The notes below the pieces were generated by a model. That model was not told the origin of the DNA and made no database searches. It saw only the letters and a list, made by a program, of their open reading frames with translations. A stretch of 64,000 bases of DNA from Streptomyces sp. G-G2. Lineage in GTDB: Bacteria; Actinomycetota; Actinomycetes; Streptomycetales; Streptomycetaceae. Position numbers and translations under genes: made by a program. Location of the stretch: positions 1 to 64,000 of the forward strand of contig NZ_JASISO010000046.1 in NCBI RefSeq assembly GCF_030063135.1. Reading direction: 5' to 3'. Positions 34,194-42,079 of this stretch are shown here, one piece after another (position 1 is the stretch's first letter; each line of letters opens with the position of its first letter).

Positions 34194-35186
34194 CTACCGC
34201 TCCTCGCGCAGGTCCAGGCCGATGTCCAGGATCGGCGAGGAGTGGGTGAGCCCGCCGACGGCCAGGTAGTCGACGCCGGTCTCGGCGTACGCGCGGGCGG
34301 TCTCCAGGGTCAGGCGGCCGGAGGACTCCAGCACCGCGCGGCCCGACACGGCGGTCACGGCCGCCGCGGTCTGCTCCGGGGTGAAGTTGTCGAGCAGGAT
34401 CAGGTCCGCGCCCGCCTCCAGCGCCTCGGTGACCTGGGCCTGGGTGTCGACCTCGACCTCGATCGGGACCTCGGGGAAGGCCTCCCGTACGGCCTTGAAG
34501 GCCTGGGCCACGCCGCCCGCGGCCACCACGTGGTTGTCCTTCACCAGCGCGGCGTCCGACAGCGACATGCGGTGGTTGACGCCGCCGCCGCAGCGGACCG
34601 CGTACTTCTCCAGCGCGCGCAGGCCCGGGGTGGTCTTGCGGGTGTCGCGGACCTTGGCTCCGGTGCCCTCCAGGACGTCCGCCCAGCGGCGGGTGGCGGT
34701 CGCGATGCCGGAGAGGCGGCACAGCAGGTTCAGCGCGCTGCGCTCACCGGTCAGCAGGTCGCGGGTGTGGGCCCGTACGGAGAGCAGCACCTGGCCCGCT
34801 TCGACCAGGTCGCCGTCCTCCGCGTGCCGCTCGACCTCGAACGACTCGGTGCAGACCACCGAGAGCACGGCCTCCGCGATCCGCAGGCCCGCCACGACGC
34901 CCGCCTCGCGCGCGGTGAAGTCGGCGGTGGCGACGGCGTCCTCGGGGACGGTGGCGACGCTGGTGACGTCCACCCCGCCGTCGAGGTCCTCGGAGAGCGC
35001 CATGTGGGCGATGTCCTCGACCTCGATGGGGTCCAGGCCCGCGTCGGCGAGCAGTTCGGCGAGCGCCGGGTCCAGGCCGGACTCCTCGCCGCCGCCGCAG
35101 CCGCAGTCGTCGCCGCAGCCGCCCGCGCCGTCTTCGTTGTCGATCAGGGGGAGTTCGGTGTGCTCGTGGTGCTCGGGGGTGCTCAC
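34194..35186 (-). CDS. nadC: Quinolinate phosphoribosyltransferase with Cys/His-rich N-terminus
   Basis: Converts quinolinate and PRPP to nicotinate mononucleotide in de novo NAD synthesis (330 aa). Catalytic segments RKTTPGLRALEKYAVRCGGG, HRMSLSDAALVKDNH and ILLDNF are present. Unusual: a 40-residue N-terminal extension with four His in EHHEHT-type context and Cys24, Cys28 and Cys30 in GGCGDDCGCGGG, which looks metal-binding. The start is GTG with GGAG 8-9 nt upstream, two nt after the nadB stop. Confidence 0.95.
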   Translation of the reverse strand: MSTPEHHEHTELPLIDNEDGAGGCGDDCGCGGGEESGLDPALAELLADAGLDPIEVEDIAHMALSEDLDGGVDVTSVATVPEDAVATADFTAREAGVVAGLRIAEAVLSVVCTESFEVERHAEDGDLVEAGQVLLSVRAHTRDLLTGERSALNLLCRLSGIATATRRWADVLEGTGAKVRDTRKTTPGLRALEKYAVRCGGGVNHRMSLSDAALVKDNHVVAAGGVAQAFKAVREAFPEVPIEVEVDTQAQVTEALEAGADLILLDNFTPEQTAAAVTAVSGRAVLESSGRLTLETARAYAETGVDYLAVGGLTHSSPILDIGLDLREER

Positions 35187-35188
35187 GG

Positions 35189-36946
35189 TTACTGCTCCAT
35201 GCTCTCGGGGCCCAGGGGGTGGCGTACGGACGGGAAGTCCGCGGAGTCGGTGGCGGTCACGACCAGGGCGCGCTTCTCGGCGCGGGACAGCCGGACGACG
35301 AGGTGGTGGCGCCAGGCCGCGTCGTCGCGGTCGGGGTGGTCCTCGCGCCAGTGGCAGCCGCGGGTCTCCTCGCGGCGCAGCGCGGCGGCGACCAGCACCC
35401 GGGCCACGCACAGGAGGTTGGTGGCCTCCCAGGTGTCGGTGCCGGGCTCGGCCGTCTTGCCGTGGACGTCCAGGTCGTGCAGCGCGGCGGCGTAGAGGGA
35501 CTCCAGGGCGGTGGCCGCGCCGCGCAGGGAGTCGGCGGAGCGCAGGACGCCCGCGCCCTCCGTCATGATCCGCTGGACCTCCAGGCGGGCCTCGCCGGGC
35601 AGCAGCGGACCCGTGGAGGGGACGGGGATGCCCGGGCCGGTGGAGGCGGGGCGGTGCGGGACCGCGTTCGTGATGTGCTCGGCGATCCGCTCGGCGAAGA
35701 CCAGGCCCTCCAGCAGGGAGTTGGAGGCGAGCCGGTTCGCGCCGTGCACGCCGGTGCAGGCCACCTCGCCGCAGGCGTACAGGCCGGGGACGGTGGTCCG
35801 TCCGTGCAGGTCGGTGCGGACGCCGCCGCTCGCGTAGTGCGCGGCGGGCGCGACCGGGATCGGCTCGGTCACCGGGTCGATGCCGTGGGCGCGGCAGGCG
35901 GCCAGGATGGTGGGGAAGCGCTGCTCCCACATCCGGGCGCCGAAGTGCCGGGCGTCCAGGTACATGTGGTGGACGCCCTGCTCCTGCATGCGGCGCATGA
36001 TGCCCTTGGCGACGATGTCGCGCGGGGCCAGCTCGGCGAGTTCGTGCTGGCCGGTCATGAAGCGGACCCCGTCGGCGTCGACGAGGTGGGCGCCCTCCCC
36101 GCGGACGGCCTCGGACACCAGCGGCTGCTGGCCCTCGGCGCCGGCGCCCAGGAAGAGCACCGTCGGGTGGAACTGCACGAATTCGAGGTCGGAGACCTCG
36201 GCCCCGGCGCGCAGCGCGAGGGCCACGCCGTCGCCCGTGGACACCGACGGGTTGGTGGTCGCGGAGAACACCTGGCCCATGCCGCCGGTCGCCAGGATCA
36301 CGGCGGGCGCGTGGACGGCGCCCACGCCGTCGTGCTGGCCCTCGCCCATGACGTGCAGGGTCACCCCGGCCGTGCGGCCCTCGGCGTCGGTCAGCAGGTC
36401 CAGGACGAGGGCGTTCTCGACGGTCTCGATGCCCGCCGCCTGTACGGCTTCCACGAGCGCCCGGGAGATCTCCGCACCGGTGGCGTCGCCGCCCGCGTGC
36501 GCGATCCGGCGGCGGTGGTGGCCGCCCTCACGGGCCAGCTCGATCTCGCCGGTCTCCGCGGAGGTGTCGAAGACGGCGCCCGCCTCCATGAGCCGGCGCA
36601 CCGCGCCGGGCCCGTCGGTGACCAGCAGGCGCACGGCCTCCTCGTCGCACAGGCCCGCGCCCGCCACCAGGGTGTCGTCCAGGTGCTGTTCGGGGGTGTC
36701 GCCCTCGCCGAGGGCGGCGGCGATGCCGCCCTGCGCCCAGCGCGTGGAGCCGTCGTCCAGCCGGGCCTTGGTCACCACGACGGTACGGCGGCCCGCGGCC
36801 GCGCAGCGCAGCGCGGCCGTCAGGCCCGCCACGCCGGAGCCGACGACGACGACGTCCGCCTCGACGGACCAGCCGGGGGCGGGGGCGTGCAGCCGTATGC
36901 CGGTACCGCCCGCCGGGGTACCTGCGCCACCACTGCCAGTGCTCAC
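35189..36946 (-). CDS. nadB: L-aspartate oxidase
   Basis: FAD enzyme that oxidises L-aspartate to iminoaspartate for quinolinate synthesis (585 aa). The dinucleotide site is VVVGSGVAGLTAALRCAAAG. Family signatures are TRWAQGGIAAA, RIAHAGGDATGAEI, MGQVFSATTNPSVSTGDG, and CGEVACTGVHGANRLASNSLLEGLVF. The GTG overlaps the panC stop (GTGA). nadA, which makes quinolinate from its product, is not in the window. Confidence 0.96.
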   Translation of the reverse strand: MSTGSGGAGTPAGGTGIRLHAPAPGWSVEADVVVVGSGVAGLTAALRCAAAGRRTVVVTKARLDDGSTRWAQGGIAAALGEGDTPEQHLDDTLVAGAGLCDEEAVRLLVTDGPGAVRRLMEAGAVFDTSAETGEIELAREGGHHRRRIAHAGGDATGAEISRALVEAVQAAGIETVENALVLDLLTDAEGRTAGVTLHVMGEGQHDGVGAVHAPAVILATGGMGQVFSATTNPSVSTGDGVALALRAGAEVSDLEFVQFHPTVLFLGAGAEGQQPLVSEAVRGEGAHLVDADGVRFMTGQHELAELAPRDIVAKGIMRRMQEQGVHHMYLDARHFGARMWEQRFPTILAACRAHGIDPVTEPIPVAPAAHYASGGVRTDLHGRTTVPGLYACGEVACTGVHGANRLASNSLLEGLVFAERIAEHITNAVPHRPASTGPGIPVPSTGPLLPGEARLEVQRIMTEGAGVLRSADSLRGAATALESLYAAALHDLDVHGKTAEPGTDTWEATNLLCVARVLVAAALRREETRGCHWREDHPDRDDAAWRHHLVVRLSRAEKRALVVTATDSADFPSVRHPLGPESMEQ

Positions 36947-37944
36947 GAGTGTGCTCCGAACTCCAATGGAATGTTGTCGATCAGCCTGGTCGTGCCGAGT
37001 TTCGCGGCGACGGCCAGTACGGCGGGCCCGGCGTGACCGGGACCGACCTCGGTGAAGTCTGCGGGGTCCACCAGCGCCAGGTAGTCCAGGAGCAGGGGTG
37101 GTGTGTCACGTCCCGCCTCCTCCAGTACCTGGCGGGCGGCGGTGCGTACCGCCTCGGGCAGCCCGCGGTGGGCGGCGGCGACCGCGTGGGCGTCGGCGGA
37201 GGCACGGGACTCGCCGAGCCGGGCCAGCGCGTTGGCGCGGCCGTCGCCCGCGGGGACGGCGCCGGCGGCGGCGCGCTCGCGCAGCGCGGCCTGCGCGGCG
37301 AGCCGGTCGCGGCCCGCGGCCAGGGCCCGGGACAGGGCCAGCGCGGTGCGCCGCTCGGGGTCCGAGAGGTAGCGGTTGCGGCTGGAGAGCGCGAGCCCGT
37401 CGGCCTCGCGGACGGTGGGTACGCCGACCACCTCGACGGGGAAGTTCAGGTCGGTCACCATGCGCCGGATCAGGGCCAGTTGCTGCGCGTCCTTCTGCCC
37501 GAAGAGCGCGGCGTCGGGGCGGGTGAGGTGGAGCAGTTTGGCGACGACGGTCAGCATGCCGTCGAAGTGGCCGGGGCGGACGGCGCCCTCCAGCCGGGTG
37601 CCCATGGGGCCGGCGCTGATCCGTACCTGCGGCTCGCCGCCCGGGTAGACCTCGTCGGCGGTGGGGGCGAACACGGCGTCGGCGCCCGCCGCCGCGGCGA
37701 TGTCCAGGTCGGCGGCGAGGGTGCGCGGGTAGCGGTCGAGGTCTTCGCCCGCCCCGAACTGGAGGGGGTTCACGAAGACGGTCACGATGACCTGGCCGGC
37801 CGCTCCGGCGCGCTCGCGGGCGGTGCGGATCAAGGTGGCGTGGCCCTCGTGGAGGGCGCCCATGGTCATGACCACGACGCGCGGGGCGGCCTGGGCGCGG
37901 GGCAGCGCGTGCAGTTCCCCGGCGGTGGACAGCAGGTCCGTCAT
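36943..37944 (-). CDS. panC: Pantoate-beta-alanine ligase
   Basis: Joins pantoate and beta-alanine using ATP to make pantothenate (333 aa). The nucleotidyltransferase HxGH motif is HEGH (residues 32-35), and the KMSKS equivalent is SSRNRYLS. The protein is about 40 residues longer than E. coli PanC, because of an Ala/Arg/Gly-rich insert (REROF-free stretch around residues 225-265) in the C-terminal domain. The ATG overlaps the DUF2520 stop (ATGA). Upstream in the same operon as coaX, so two CoA-pathway enzymes flank two NAD enzymes. Confidence 0.95.
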   Translation of the reverse strand: MTDLLSTAGELHALPRAQAAPRVVVMTMGALHEGHATLIRTARERAGAAGQVIVTVFVNPLQFGAGEDLDRYPRTLAADLDIAAAAGADAVFAPTADEVYPGGEPQVRISAGPMGTRLEGAVRPGHFDGMLTVVAKLLHLTRPDAALFGQKDAQQLALIRRMVTDLNFPVEVVGVPTVREADGLALSSRNRYLSDPERRTALALSRALAAGRDRLAAQAALRERAAAGAVPAGDGRANALARLGESRASADAHAVAAAHRGLPEAVRTAARQVLEEAGRDTPPLLLDYLALVDPADFTEVGPGHAGPAVLAVAAKLGTTRLIDNIPLEFGAHS

Positions 37945-38906
37945 CGCGGGCCCCCTCCCGGGGCGTCCCGGTCGCCGGAGCCGAACGGGTCCTCGGCTTC
38001 CCGGGCGAGTACGCCGAGCAGGTCCTCGGCCAGTTCCGGCTTGAGCAGCCCGTGCGCGAGGGCGCGGTCGGCGGTCGTACGGGCCATCGCGAGGTAGCCC
38101 GCGACCGTGGCGGGGGCGTGCTTGCGCAGCTCGGAGACGTGGGCCGCGACCGTACCGGCGTCACCGCGGGCGACCGGGCCGGTCAGCGCCGCGTCACCGG
38201 AGCGCAGGGCGTTGTCGAGGGCCGCGCCGAGCAGCGGGCCGAGCATCCGGTCGGGGTGCTCGACCCCGGCGGTGCGCAGCAGTTCCATGGCCTGGGCCAC
38301 CAGGGTGACCAGGTGGTTCGCGCCGAGGGAGAGGGCCGCGTGGTAGAGCGGACGGGACTCCTCCGCGATCCATTCGGCTTCCCCGCCCATCTCGATGACC
38401 AGCGCCTCGGCGGCCAGGCGCAGCTCGTCGGGGGCGGTCACCCCGAAGGAGCAGCCCGCCAGCCGCTGGACGTCGACCATGGTCCCGGTGAAGGTCATCG
38501 CGGGGTGCAGGGCGAGCGGCAGGGCCCCGGCGCGGCGCGCGGGGTCCAGTACGGCCGTCCCGTAGCGCCCGGAGGTGTGCACGAGGAGCTGGCCGGGGCG
38601 GATCGCGCCGGTCTCTGCGAGGCCCTCGACGAGCGCGGGAAGCGTGTCGTCCGGGACCGTCAGCAGGACCAGGTCGGCCCGGGCGAGGACCTCGCCGGGG
38701 GTGACCAGCGGCACGTCGGGCAGCAGCTCGGCGGCCCGGCGCCGGGAGGCGTCGGAGACGCCGGAGACGGCCACGGGCCGGTGTCCGGCCTGCTGGAGCG
38801 CGCGGGCCAGGGCCGGGCCGACACGTCCGGCGCCGACGACGCCGACGGTGAGCCGGGCGGGGCGGGCGGACGGATCCCGTGGCTCCGTCTGATGAGGTGT
38901 GTTCAC
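37941..38906 (-). CDS. Rossmann-like and DUF2520 domain protein
   Basis: A 321-aa NAD(P)-binding protein. The N-terminal Rossmann motif is VGVVGAGRVGPALARALQQAG. The second half, DUF2520-like, contains ALHPAMTFTG, EESRPLYHAALSLGANHLV and LGPLLGAALDNAL. The overall build is like ketopantoate reductase or 6-phosphogluconate dehydrogenase. It leads the pantothenate/NAD operon and is translationally coupled to panC. A ketopantoate reductase role is possible but unproven. The GTG has GGAAGG 10 nt upstream. Confidence 0.9.
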   Translation of the reverse strand: MNTPHQTEPRDPSARPARLTVGVVGAGRVGPALARALQQAGHRPVAVSGVSDASRRRAAELLPDVPLVTPGEVLARADLVLLTVPDDTLPALVEGLAETGAIRPGQLLVHTSGRYGTAVLDPARRAGALPLALHPAMTFTGTMVDVQRLAGCSFGVTAPDELRLAAEALVIEMGGEAEWIAEESRPLYHAALSLGANHLVTLVAQAMELLRTAGVEHPDRMLGPLLGAALDNALRSGDAALTGPVARGDAGTVAAHVSELRKHAPATVAGYLAMARTTADRALAHGLLKPELAEDLLGVLAREAEDPFGSGDRDAPGGGPR

Positions 38907-39067
38907 GCGGGGTGAGCCTTCCGTTCCAGTCCGCGGGGGGTACCGGACGATACGCCGCCATCGTAGGCCCTGCCGCCGGAGCCCGTCGTGGCCCGTCCGG
39001 CCCGCGGCGGGGGCCCCGGGGCGAAACCCGGTCGTACCCGGCGGGGCCCGTCGGCGAGGATCGGGCC

Positions 39068-40276
39068 ATGGCTTATGACAAGGACGACGACGCGGCGCGG
39101 AAGAAGCGCCGCCAGGCCGCCTTCCGGGGCGCGGAGCGCAGGCTCTCCGGCGGCTCGGCCCGGACCATCACCGAGCAGCTCGCGGACCTCGCGGCCCTGC
39201 CCGCGCTGCTGGGCCGGGACCCTGAGGAGGAGCCCGACATCTACGGCGACGGGGTGGTCGCGGAGCTGGAGCGGCGGGTCGCGGAGCTGCTGGGCACCGA
39301 GGACGCGGCGTACTTCCCGTCCGGGACCATGGCCCAGCAGGCCGCCCTGCGCAGCTGGGCGGGGCGCACCGGCAACCCGGTGGTGGCCCTGCATCCGCGC
39401 AGCCACCCCGAGGCGCACGAGGACGGCGCGCTGGGCGTCGTATCGGGGCTGCGGACGGTGTACCCGACGACCGAGGTGCGCCAGCCGACGGCCGCGGAGG
39501 TACGGGAGCACCCGGAGCCGTTCGGCACGCTGATGCTGGAGCTGCCGCTGCGCGATCCGGGGTTCATCCTGCCGACCTGGGAGGAGTTGGAGGAGCTGGT
39601 CGCGGCGGGCCGGGAGCGGGACGCCGTCATCCACTTCGACGGGGCGCGGCTGTGGGAGACCACCGTCCACTTCGGGAAGACCCTGCCGGAGATCGCGGCG
39701 CTCGCGGACAGCGTGTACGTGTCCTTCTACAAGTCGCTGGGCGGCCTGAGCGGGGCCGCGCTGGCCGGGTCGCGCTCGCTGGTCGAGGAGGCGCGGGTCT
39801 GGCGCCACCGGTACGGCGGCCAGATGTTCCGCCAGTACCCGCAGGCGCTGAGCGCGCTGGCCGGGCTGGAGCGGGAGCTGCCGAGGCTGCCGTCGTACGT
39901 GGAGCACGCCAAGGTGGTCGCGCGGGCCCTGCGGGAGGGCTTCGAGGCCTCGCGGCTGCCGTGGTTCCGGATCCAGCCGCAGGAGCCGACGACCCACCAG
40001 TTCCACGTGTGGGCGGCCTACGACGCGGACGCCCTGACGGAGGCGTCGGTGCGGCTCGCGGAGGAGACCGGGACCCAGCTGTTCGGCCGCTGGTGGGCGG
40101 AGGGCCCGCCCGGGCTGGCGCTCGCGGAACTGACGGTCACCCAGGAGGCCCTGTCCTGGACGGCCCAGGACGTGCGCACCGCGGTCGACGCCTTCGTCAC
40201 CCGCATCGAGGGCCTCGACGCCCCGGCGTCCGACGGAGGCCCCGGCCCGGGCGGACCCGGCCCCGCCAGCATGTGA
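39068..40276 (+). CDS. Threonine aldolase/beta-eliminating lyase family protein
   Basis: PLP enzyme of fold type I (402 aa). The lysine that binds PLP is in SVYVSFYKSLGGLSG, the aspartate contacting the ring nitrogen is in IHFDGARLWE, and DIYGDGVVAELERRVAELLG is the N-terminal family signature. The likely reaction is cleavage of L-threonine (or related hydroxy amino acid) to glycine and acetaldehyde. I chose ATG 39068, with GAGGA 7 nt upstream. The last bases, including the stop, are part of a 19-base tandem duplication. Confidence 0.9.
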   Translation: MAYDKDDDAARKKRRQAAFRGAERRLSGGSARTITEQLADLAALPALLGRDPEEEPDIYGDGVVAELERRVAELLGTEDAAYFPSGTMAQQAALRSWAGRTGNPVVALHPRSHPEAHEDGALGVVSGLRTVYPTTEVRQPTAAEVREHPEPFGTLMLELPLRDPGFILPTWEELEELVAAGRERDAVIHFDGARLWETTVHFGKTLPEIAALADSVYVSFYKSLGGLSGAALAGSRSLVEEARVWRHRYGGQMFRQYPQALSALAGLERELPRLPSYVEHAKVVARALREGFEASRLPWFRIQPQEPTTHQFHVWAAYDADALTEASVRLAEETGTQLFGRWWAEGPPGLALAELTVTQEALSWTAQDVRTAVDAFVTRIEGLDAPASDGGPGPGGPGPASM

Positions 40277-40313
40277 GGCACGGCCCCGCCGGCCTGTGAG
40301 GCACGGCCCCGCC
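40272..40313. repeat. 19-base tandem duplication across a stop codon
   Basis: TGTGAGGCACGGCCCCGCC occurs at 40272-40290 and again at 40295-40313. The first copy contains the TGA stop of the threonine aldolase gene. It lies between that gene and the convergent small gene. Confidence 0.8.
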
Positions 40314-40339
40314 CGGGGCTCGGGCCGACCCGGCCGGCC

Positions 40340-40549
40340 TCAGCGGGCCGCCCCCCGCCGCACCAGCCGGCGCAGGGCGGCCCGCCACGGCCGGTGGACG
40401 TCCCGGCCGTCCAGTACGGCCTGGAACCGTCCGTACGTCCGGACCGCACGCAGGGCCGCAAGGTCCCCGCGGCCCGGCTCGGGCGGGGCCGGAACGCCCT
40501 GCTGCGCGGCCCGGTAGGTGTCGACGAGGTACTGCTCGATGGCGGTCAT
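40340..40549 (-). CDS. Small conserved hypothetical protein
   Basis: A 69-aa basic protein starting MTAIEQYLVDTYRAAQQGVP with a Leu/Arg-rich C-terminus (AALRRLVRRGAAR). No family or motif recognised. The start ATG has GAGGG 6-7 nt upstream; an upstream GTG-type extension lacks support. Its start is 120 bases from the start of the divergent ArsR-type regulator. Confidence 0.65.
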   Translation of the reverse strand: MTAIEQYLVDTYRAAQQGVPAPPEPGRGDLAALRAVRTYGRFQAVLDGRDVHRPWRAALRRLVRRGAAR

Positions 40550-40668
40550 GCCTCCACCCTCACGCGCCCGGCCGCGCCGTGCCCGCCGATTGACCGGTAC
40601 CGTCAATCGGCCCATTGCGGCGCGCCCCGCGCCCGCCGTCCGGTCCGCTGACCGGCCAGAATGGACCC

Positions 40669-41793
40669 ATGAGCGTCACCATCGACATCGTCGGGCTGCC
40701 CACCGGGCGGATCGCCTTCGCGCCCTCGCCACTGGCGGAGCTGTGCATGGCGCTGCACGCGCTCTCGCAGCCCGCCCACCACCCCGGGCTGCACTCCTGG
40801 ACCACCGCCACCACCGCCGCGCTGGACCCGTGCCTCGCCGACCGGCTGCTGGAGGGCGACTTCATGTGGCGCGGCTCCTTCTCGGACATCTTCATGCCCT
40901 TCGCGGGGATCCCCGGCGGCACCGGGCGGCCCGCCGCCACGCTCGCCGAGGAGCTGGACGTACTCGACCGGCTGGACGACGAGCGGTTCGTGATGGCCGC
41001 CCTGGAGCACTGCTGGCTCGCGCTCTACAACGAGGGCACGGCGGCGTCCCCGCTGACCGACCCGGCGGCCCGGACCAAGGCGCTGGAGGCGGCCGCCGCG
41101 CGCGGCCCGCGCCAGCTGGCCTTCTCGCTGCGGCTGCTGGACGACACGGCGGCGGTCCGGGGCTGGCTGCGCAGGCTCCTGGAGGACTGCGACGAGGCCT
41201 TCTTCGCGCAGACCTGGCGGCGGATCGAACCGCGGCAGAGCGCGGACGCGCGGCACAAGGCGGAGGTACTGCGCCACAAGGGGCTGCCCGCCGCGCTGCG
41301 GGAGGTCTCGGCCGCGCTGAGCGTGGACCCGGCGGAGCGGGTCGTCACTGTGGACAAGATGGTCAACGGCTCGGCGACGGCGACCGATCCGCGGATCGGG
41401 GCCGGGCTGGTCTTCGTCCCCACGCACTTCGGCTGGCCGCACCTGATGGTCCTGCACGCGCCCGGCTGGCGGCCGGTGGTGCACTATCCGCTCGGTTCGC
41501 CCGAACTGGCCTCGGCCCCCGGGTCGGTGGAACTGCTCCAGCGGCGGATGGAGGCGCTGGCCCATCCGATGCGGATGCGGCTGTGCCGAAGTCTGGCGCG
41601 GGCTCCCTATACGACCAGCGAACTGGCCGCCTCGTACGGGATATCCGCGCCCGAGGTCTCGCGTCATCTGTCCGTGCTGAAGAAGGCCGGACTGTTGCGG
41701 ACGCGGCGCCAAGGGCGCTACGTACAGCATGAGCTGGATCTGGCCACGGTGGCCCGGATCGGCTCGGACTTTATCGAGGGAATCCTGCGGTAG
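40669..41793 (+). CDS. DUF5937/ArsR-type transcriptional regulator
   Basis: A 374-aa protein. The first 280 residues (IDIVGLPTGRIAFAPSPLAE, HSWTTATTAALDP, GLVFVPTHFGWPHLMV) form the DUF5937-type domain common in actinobacteria. The last 90 form an ArsR winged helix: ALAHPMRMRLCRSL, then EVSRHLSVLKKAGLLRTRRQGRYVQHEL. The ArsR cysteine metal site is absent, so it does not look like a metal sensor. ATG 40669 follows CAGAAT by 6 nt, which is a possible leaderless start. Confidence 0.88.
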   Translation: MSVTIDIVGLPTGRIAFAPSPLAELCMALHALSQPAHHPGLHSWTTATTAALDPCLADRLLEGDFMWRGSFSDIFMPFAGIPGGTGRPAATLAEELDVLDRLDDERFVMAALEHCWLALYNEGTAASPLTDPAARTKALEAAAARGPRQLAFSLRLLDDTAAVRGWLRRLLEDCDEAFFAQTWRRIEPRQSADARHKAEVLRHKGLPAALREVSAALSVDPAERVVTVDKMVNGSATATDPRIGAGLVFVPTHFGWPHLMVLHAPGWRPVVHYPLGSPELASAPGSVELLQRRMEALAHPMRMRLCRSLARAPYTTSELAASYGISAPEVSRHLSVLKKAGLLRTRRQGRYVQHELDLATVARIGSDFIEGILR

Positions 41794-41887
41794 ACCCAGG
41801 CCAGAGCCAGGTCAGGTCCTGGTCGGGGCCAGGTCGGGAGCAGTGTCCGGTACTGGCCCGAATTCGTCGGCCGGGCCCGTATCGACG

Positions 41888-41918
41888 TTCCGATAAACGG
41901 AATTCATAAACCGGAATC
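41888..41918. promoter_or_regulatory. Tandem A/T-rich 13-mers upstream of the aminopeptidase
   Basis: ATAAACGGAATTC (41893-41905) is followed directly by ATAAACCGGAATC (41906-41918). TTCCG-ATAAA-CGGAA (41888-41902) forms an inverted repeat. The block lies 160-190 bases before the secreted aminopeptidase gene and looks like a regulator binding site. Confidence 0.5.
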
Positions 41919-42079
41919 AGTGAAAACCCTGGCCAGAGCGGCCCGTTGGTGCATAACGTGCGTCGCATCGGCCACACAGGTTCTTCACAGTTTCCGCCGA
42001 CTGACTTCCGCTCGCGTTGCGTTGCCTTGTCTTGCGTTGCCTTGCCCGCCTTCCCCGCTTGTCGTGAAAGGACTTCTGC

